Source of the DNA: an uncultured Clostridia bacterium
GTDB lineage: Bacteria; Bacillota; Clostridia; Christensenellales; Aristaeellaceae
Assembly (NCBI GenBank): GCA_934662505.1
Contig: CAKUKE010000001.1
Coordinates: 186,001 to 250,000, forward strand
DNA: 64,000 nt
Direction: 5' to 3'
Made by a program: the position numbers and the translations under genes. This document shows, piece after piece, positions 60,145 to 64,000 of the stretch. The number at the start of each line of letters is the position of its first letter. Within the stretch, counting starts at the first letter, position 1. The notes under the pieces are model-generated. The model was not told where the DNA came from and ran no database searches. It saw nothing but the letters and a program-made list of their open reading frames with translations.

Positions 60145-60173
60145 ATTTTAACAGAAAACGGACGGGGATGCAA
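60145..60173 (-). promoter_or_regulatory. Sigma-A promoter of the zinc-ribbon/alpha-galactosidase unit
   Basis: On the minus strand: TTGCAT, 17-base spacer, TAAAAT, 36 bases before the start. Confidence 0.75.
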
Positions 60174-60216
60174 CAGTTTTTTGCCGCCGCCTCTTTTCTT
60201 TCGAAGGGGTGCGTGC

Positions 60217-60222
60217 TATAAT
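60217..60222 (+). promoter_or_regulatory. Extended -10 of the ThuA gene
   Basis: TATAAT directly preceded by TGC (extended -10), 35 bases before the start. No -35 box is evident. Confidence 0.65.
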
Positions 60223-60257
60223 GTTACAGATTTTGACAGGGGGAGGGTTCTGTAAAA

Positions 60258-60986
60258 ATGAGCATTCGCGTGACCGTCTGGAATGAAAACCTGCATGACC
60301 GCACGGAAGATGCGGTGAAAAAACTGTACCCTGAGGGACTGCACGGGGCGATCCGGGATCTTCTGAAGGAAGAAAAGGACATGGAGGTCACCACCGTGAC
60401 GCTGGATATGCCCGACTGCGGCCTTTCCGACGAGCTGCTGGACAACACCGATGTGCTGATCTGGTGGGGACATGTGCGCCATCGGGACGTGCCCTGGGAG
60501 TGGGCGGAAAAAATCGCCCAGCACGTGCAGCGGGGCATGGGCTTCATTGCGCTTCATTCCGCCCATCTTTCCCGTCCGTTTATCCGCCTGATGGGCACCA
60601 GCTGCACCCTGCGCTGGCGGGACGACACCCGGGAACACCTGTGGTGCACCGATCCCACCCACCCCATCGCCAAGGGGCTGCCCGCCTCTTTCACCCTGCC
60701 CAACGAGGAAATGTACGGCGAGTTTTTCGACATTCCCACGCCGGACAGCATTGTGTTTATGGGCTGGTTCTCCACCGGCAATGTGTTCCGTTCCGGGTGC
60801 ACGTTCCACCGCGGCCGGGGAAAGATCTTCTATTTCCAGCCCGGGCATGAAACCAATCCCACCTTCAGGAACCCCTATGTGGGGCAGATTCTGCGCAACG
60901 CGGTTCGTTGGGCGGCGCCTGCTGAAAAGCTGACCGAGCTGGACTGCCCCTACGAGGCCGAGCCGCTGGAAGAAGTGAAAAAGTGA
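60258..60986 (+). CDS. ThuA-domain protein (trehalose utilisation-like)
   Basis: Protein of 242 residues with the glutamine-amidotransferase-like ThuA fold. Seen are VTVWNENLHD at the start, VLIWWGHVRHRDV and GMGFIALHSAHLSRPF, and CTFHRGRGKIFYFQPGHETNPTF near the end. ThuA homologues occur with sugar-degradation genes; no chemistry is established. It is divergent from the alpha-galactosidase unit, which supports a sugar-related role. ATG at 60258 follows GGGGGAGGG. Confidence 0.88.
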   Translation: MSIRVTVWNENLHDRTEDAVKKLYPEGLHGAIRDLLKEEKDMEVTTVTLDMPDCGLSDELLDNTDVLIWWGHVRHRDVPWEWAEKIAQHVQRGMGFIALHSAHLSRPFIRLMGTSCTLRWRDDTREHLWCTDPTHPIAKGLPASFTLPNEEMYGEFFDIPTPDSIVFMGWFSTGNVFRSGCTFHRGRGKIFYFQPGHETNPTFRNPYVGQILRNAVRWAAPAEKLTELDCPYEAEPLEEVKK

Positions 60987-61293
60987 TCCCGGGCGCCGCG
61001 TGTAAAAAGCGGCGCGAAGGGAGGCGGAGCACGGCGAAGGAGGCGTCAGCCCTTTCAAAGGGCATGCCGTCGGGCCTCCGGGCAATGCATCATCAAGGCG
61101 TGTGCCCGCACCGCAGACCGTTGTCTCTGCGGCGCAGGGCGCGCGCCTTTTTTGCGCTACGCGGCGGGCAGGAAAGCCGTCTTTTGCATCGGCGCGCTGC
61201 GCGGCAGTCATACGGCTGCCCGGATAAGAAAGGGGAACCCTCCTCCGCTGAAGGAAGAAGGGTTCCCATGTTGTGTTGATGACGCTCTCCGGT
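60987..61293. other. Intergenic region between the convergent ThuA and BceB-like genes
   Basis: Very GC-rich. It holds a hairpin GCGCCGC / GCGGCGC right after the ThuA stop (no T-run) and the BceB-side terminator at 61226-61267. No gene is supported. Confidence 0.6.
61226..61267 (-). terminator. Probable terminator after the BceB-like gene
   Basis: On the minus strand a long stem GGGAACCCTTCTTCC / GGAGGAGGGTTCCC is followed by the broken T-run CTTTCTT. Confidence 0.65.
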
Positions 61294-63342
61294 TCACTTC
61301 TGCCGTTCCCGCGCGCCGCTGACAATGCTGTAGTAAACATTGGAGGTGCCCTTGTACACCAGCGCATAGAACACGGCGAAAAGGAGGTAGCTGCCTACCG
61401 TGGTCAGTGTGAACAGGGTCAGGTTGTTCAGCTGGAAAAGCAGCAGCAGCTTGTAGATCATGGGGAAGGCAAAGGCCAGATGCAGCCCCGCGAACAGAAG
61501 GGGAAGGAAAAACACGGTCAGAAGCTGAGAATTGATGCTTTTGCGGATCTCCTTTCCCGTCATGCCCACATTGCGCATGATGGTGAACCGTGCCTGATCC
61601 TCGTATCCTTCGGACACCTGTTTGTAGTAGATGATGAGCACCGCGGCCAGAATGAACACCAGACTCAGCAGAACGCCCAGGAAAAACAGGCCGGCGAAGG
61701 TGCCCAGATAATCGCTCCAGTTTTCCGCGTAGCTTTCCAGATGCGTCGTGCCGCTGAAGCTGTCCAGCGCGTGAAGGACGTTTCTGGACGCTGCTTCCAT
61801 GTCGTTCTTGAGGGTAAGCTGATCGGCCGTATTCAGCGTGGTGTCGAAGGAACAGGTCCAGGAGAGCAGGGGACGGGTCTCATCCGTCTGTCCGGTCAGC
61901 GCCCGGTTCAGCGCGAATGCGGCGCCCTGCAGGTCGGCCACCACCAGATAAACGGTAGGCACGACCATGGAAGCGGCCTCGCCGTCGGGGAAGAATGCGT
62001 CCAGCACGCGGGCAATGGTGAAGGAAGGACCGTTCTGAACGGATACGGTTTCACCTGCAGCCGGGGCGCGGGTGCCGTAGGTCAGCGCCTCGCCGGGGGC
62101 GAGGGTATAATCAGCGCCGACGGAACGGTTGAAGCCCTCCAGATCTACAAAGCACAGCCGCACCACGTCTTTGTACACGTCCAGCGACAGGTCGATGGAC
62201 GTGGGGTCGGCGTACAGCACACCGTTTTCCATTTTGCCCGCGACGGCGATGCTGTGATAATCCAGCAGGTTGCGCATTTCCGTTCCGTTCCGCTCTGCCG
62301 CTTCCTCAAAGCCGCGCCGCAAATCGTCCTCGAAGCCTTCCGGTACGGACGAGCGGGGGATCACCTGAAAGGTCAGCTGCCGGGGGTAACGGCGGGTCAC
62401 GCTGTCGTCCGCCCCGAAATACAGCGCGGTGGTGGAGGAAAGCATGACCAGCACCATGGTGACCAGAATGCAGATGGAGGCCAGCCCCGCGCCGTTGCGC
62501 TTCATCCGGTAGGCCATGGAGGAAACGGACACGAAATGACTGGGCTGATAATAATACTGCTTGTTTTTCTGCAGCAGCCGGCAGACCATGACCGAGCCTG
62601 CAATGAAGAGCAGATAGGTGCCCAGAATGACCATGACCACCGCGACGAAAAACCACATCAGGGCGGACAACGGTTCCTGAATGGATACGGCCATGTAATA
62701 GGCGGCGATCAGGATGACTGCGCCCGCGGCGCCCAGCACCCAGTTGACCCGGGGCGGTTTTTCACCGGCGTTTTCACTGCGGAACAGCTTGACGGCTTCC
62801 ACACGGCCGATCTGCCTCAGGGCGTTGAGAAACAGCAGCAGAAAAATGACGCCGAATACGGCAAGGGTCATGACGACGGCGTCCCCCGGGACGGCAAGGG
62901 TATAATTGACGTCCGCCCCCAGCAGCCGCAGCAGCGCAAGCTCTGCAAGCTTCGAGAATACGATGCCGGAAACAAGGCCGCCCGCCACGGACAGCAGCGC
63001 CACCGTCAGCGTTTCAAAGAAAAGCACCCGGGCGATATTCCGCTTGTCCATGCCCAGCATGTTGTACAGGCCAAATTCCTTTTTGCGCCTGCGCATCAGA
63101 AAGGCGTGGGTGTAGAACAGAAAAAACGCCGCGAACACCGCGATGACCCAGCTGCCCAGATGCAGCGTCAGCTGCACCGTCGTGAAAAAACGGATGCCCT
63201 TGAGCGTGGGCGTGACGCACAGGTAGTATACGATATAATACATGGTCACCGTACCGATGCACGCCAGCAGGTAGGGCAGGTACAGCCGTCTGTTTTTGCG
63301 GATGCCGTCCCAGGCCAGCCTGGGGTAGTAACCGATTTTCAC
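61294..63342 (-). CDS. ABC transporter permease, BceB/FtsX type
   Basis: Membrane protein of 682 residues with about ten helices and a large extracellular domain of ~200 residues between helices 7 and 8, as in the BceB family. The start KIGYYPRLAWDGIRKNRRLYLPYLL and FLMRRRKKEFGLYNMLGMDKRNIARVLFFETL are typical. Such exporters sense and remove peptide antibiotics such as bacitracin. The start is GTG at 63342, overlapping the ATPase stop (GTGA). The partner histidine kinase and response regulator are not in the window. Confidence 0.9.
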   Translation of the reverse strand: MKIGYYPRLAWDGIRKNRRLYLPYLLACIGTVTMYYIVYYLCVTPTLKGIRFFTTVQLTLHLGSWVIAVFAAFFLFYTHAFLMRRRKKEFGLYNMLGMDKRNIARVLFFETLTVALLSVAGGLVSGIVFSKLAELALLRLLGADVNYTLAVPGDAVVMTLAVFGVIFLLLFLNALRQIGRVEAVKLFRSENAGEKPPRVNWVLGAAGAVILIAAYYMAVSIQEPLSALMWFFVAVVMVILGTYLLFIAGSVMVCRLLQKNKQYYYQPSHFVSVSSMAYRMKRNGAGLASICILVTMVLVMLSSTTALYFGADDSVTRRYPRQLTFQVIPRSSVPEGFEDDLRRGFEEAAERNGTEMRNLLDYHSIAVAGKMENGVLYADPTSIDLSLDVYKDVVRLCFVDLEGFNRSVGADYTLAPGEALTYGTRAPAAGETVSVQNGPSFTIARVLDAFFPDGEAASMVVPTVYLVVADLQGAAFALNRALTGQTDETRPLLSWTCSFDTTLNTADQLTLKNDMEAASRNVLHALDSFSGTTHLESYAENWSDYLGTFAGLFFLGVLLSLVFILAAVLIIYYKQVSEGYEDQARFTIMRNVGMTGKEIRKSINSQLLTVFFLPLLFAGLHLAFAFPMIYKLLLLFQLNNLTLFTLTTVGSYLLFAVFYALVYKGTSNVYYSIVSGARERQK

Positions 63343-64000
63343 TGCCGTTCACCGCCTGTCGAAAGAATGGTCAGCGTATCGGAAATCTTCTGGTACAGCT
63401 GAGCGTCGGTGTCCTGTCCCCGGTAGAGCTGGTGGAACACCTCGCCGTCCTTGATGAACAGCACCCGTCCCGCGTGGCTGGCCGCCTTGATGGAATGGGT
63501 GACCATGACCAGCGTCTGCCCCTCCCGGTTGATCTGGGAAAACAGACGGAGCAGTTCGTCCGTGGAGCGGCTGTCCAGCGCGCCCGTAGGCTCGTCCGCC
63601 AGTACCAGACGGGGGTAGGTGATCAGCGCCCGGGCGACGGCCGCCCGCTGCTTCTGCCCGCCGGATACTTCATAGGGGTACTTTTTCAGCAGACCGTCGA
63701 TGCCCAGCGTCGCGGCGATGGGGCCGAGGCGGCGCTGCATTTCACCGTAGCTTTTGCCTGCCAGCACCAGCGGCAGAAAAATGTTGTCCTCCAGCGTGAA
63801 GGTGTCCAGCAGGTTGAACTCCTGAAAAACGAAACCCAGATGATCCCGGCGGTAGGCGGCGATGTCGCTGTCGCGGATGGCGCTCAGGTCCTTTCCGTCC
63901 AGCAGGATGGTGCCCGAGGTGGGACGATCCAGCGCGGCCAGCAGGTTGAGCAGCGTGGTTTTGCCCGAGCCGCTTTCACCCATGACCGCCACATATTCGC
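63339..64000 (-). CDS. ABC transporter ATP-binding protein, BceA type, 5' end cut by window
   Basis: About 220 residues are seen; the N-terminal ~35 residues lie beyond the window. Walker A GESGSGKTTLL, Q-loop FVFQEFNLLDTFT, signature VSGGQKQRAAVARAL, Walker B LVLADEPTGALD and the H-loop in VTHS are intact. The best fit is BceA, the ATPase of antimicrobial-peptide exporters. It is upstream of and overlaps the BceB-like permease gene. Confidence 0.93.
   Translation of the reverse strand, partial: EYVAVMGESGSGKTTLLNLLAALDRPTSGTILLDGKDLSAIRDSDIAAYRRDHLGFVFQEFNLLDTFTLEDNIFLPLVLAGKSYGEMQRRLGPIAATLGIDGLLKKYPYEVSGGQKQRAAVARALITYPRLVLADEPTGALDSRSTDELLRLFSQINREGQTLVMVTHSIKAASHAGRVLFIKDGEVFHQLYRGQDTDAQLYQKISDTLTILSTGGERQ

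Noticed and set aside
61273..63402. Open frame of 709 codons on the plus strand opposite the BceB-like gene
   Set aside because: Antisense to a well-supported permease; low-complexity Gln/His-rich product.

Overview
The window reads as chromosomal DNA of a GC-rich member of the class Clostridia, probably a gut commensal near Oscillospirales or Christensenellales. The evidence is a SpoIIP sporulation autolysin, two ECF sigma/anti-sigma pairs (one with a DUF4179-type anti-sigma), a DUF1540 mini-protein, a QueT transporter, strong AGGAGG ribosome binding sites and sigma-A promoters of the Gram-positive type. The exact taxon is inference. No rRNA, tRNA, CRISPR array, insertion sequence, phage gene or origin was seen. 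Both ends cut genes: an AraC-type regulator at the left and an ABC ATPase at the right.

Layout. 1-9.3 kb: AraC regulator with a rhomboid-like membrane protein, an ABC-type ATPase, a PHP-domain protein, the TldD/PmbA protease pair, DUF1614 plus SpoIIP, a xylose-isomerase-like TIM barrel protein and an unknown membrane protein. 9.6-21.5 kb: carbohydrate island on the minus strand (GH3 glycosidase, xylulokinase and a FucI-family isomerase; uxuA/uxuB for glucuronate; GH29 alpha-fucosidase with a ROK regulator), interrupted by a cysteine desulfurase. 21.8-27.7 kb: complete oligopeptide ABC transporter oppB-C-D-F-A whose binding protein appears circularly permuted. 27.9-39.3 kb: AAC(3)-fold acetyltransferase, an unknown gene coupled to an RluA pseudouridine synthase, an LplB/LplC/LplA-type sugar importer, a HAD phosphatase, a MATE exporter, and a secreted BACON/C39-like protein. 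39.8-45.1 kb: ECF sigma and DUF4179 anti-sigma, divergent from an SGNH / DUF4358 / MBOAT / DHHW operon that looks like a machine for O-acylating a surface polymer. 45.2-54.8 kb: YitT-like protein, Tex with a nucleoside phosphorylase, the second ECF pair, two coupled mini-proteins, QueT, and a flippase-like membrane protein coupled to a secreted CHAP-like protein. 55-64 kb: RlmD-type rRNA methyltransferase, GNAT, RadC, DUF218, a GH27 alpha-galactosidase behind a tiny zinc-ribbon protein, a ThuA-domain protein, and a BceAB-type ABC exporter.

How the genes work together. The GH3/GH29/GH27 enzymes, uxuAB, xylB and the sugar importer fit a life on plant or host glycans. The two ECF systems, the acylation operon, the secreted cysteine-hydrolase-like proteins and the BceAB exporter fit envelope stress response and surface modification. 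Two signals stand out: the permuted OppA, and identical AACC-N16-CGTCTT promoter motifs facing both ways between the first ECF sigma gene and the acylation operon, which predict that this sigma factor drives both transcripts.

Many genes start with GTG or TTG. Starts given here follow ribosome binding site spacing and stop-start overlaps.
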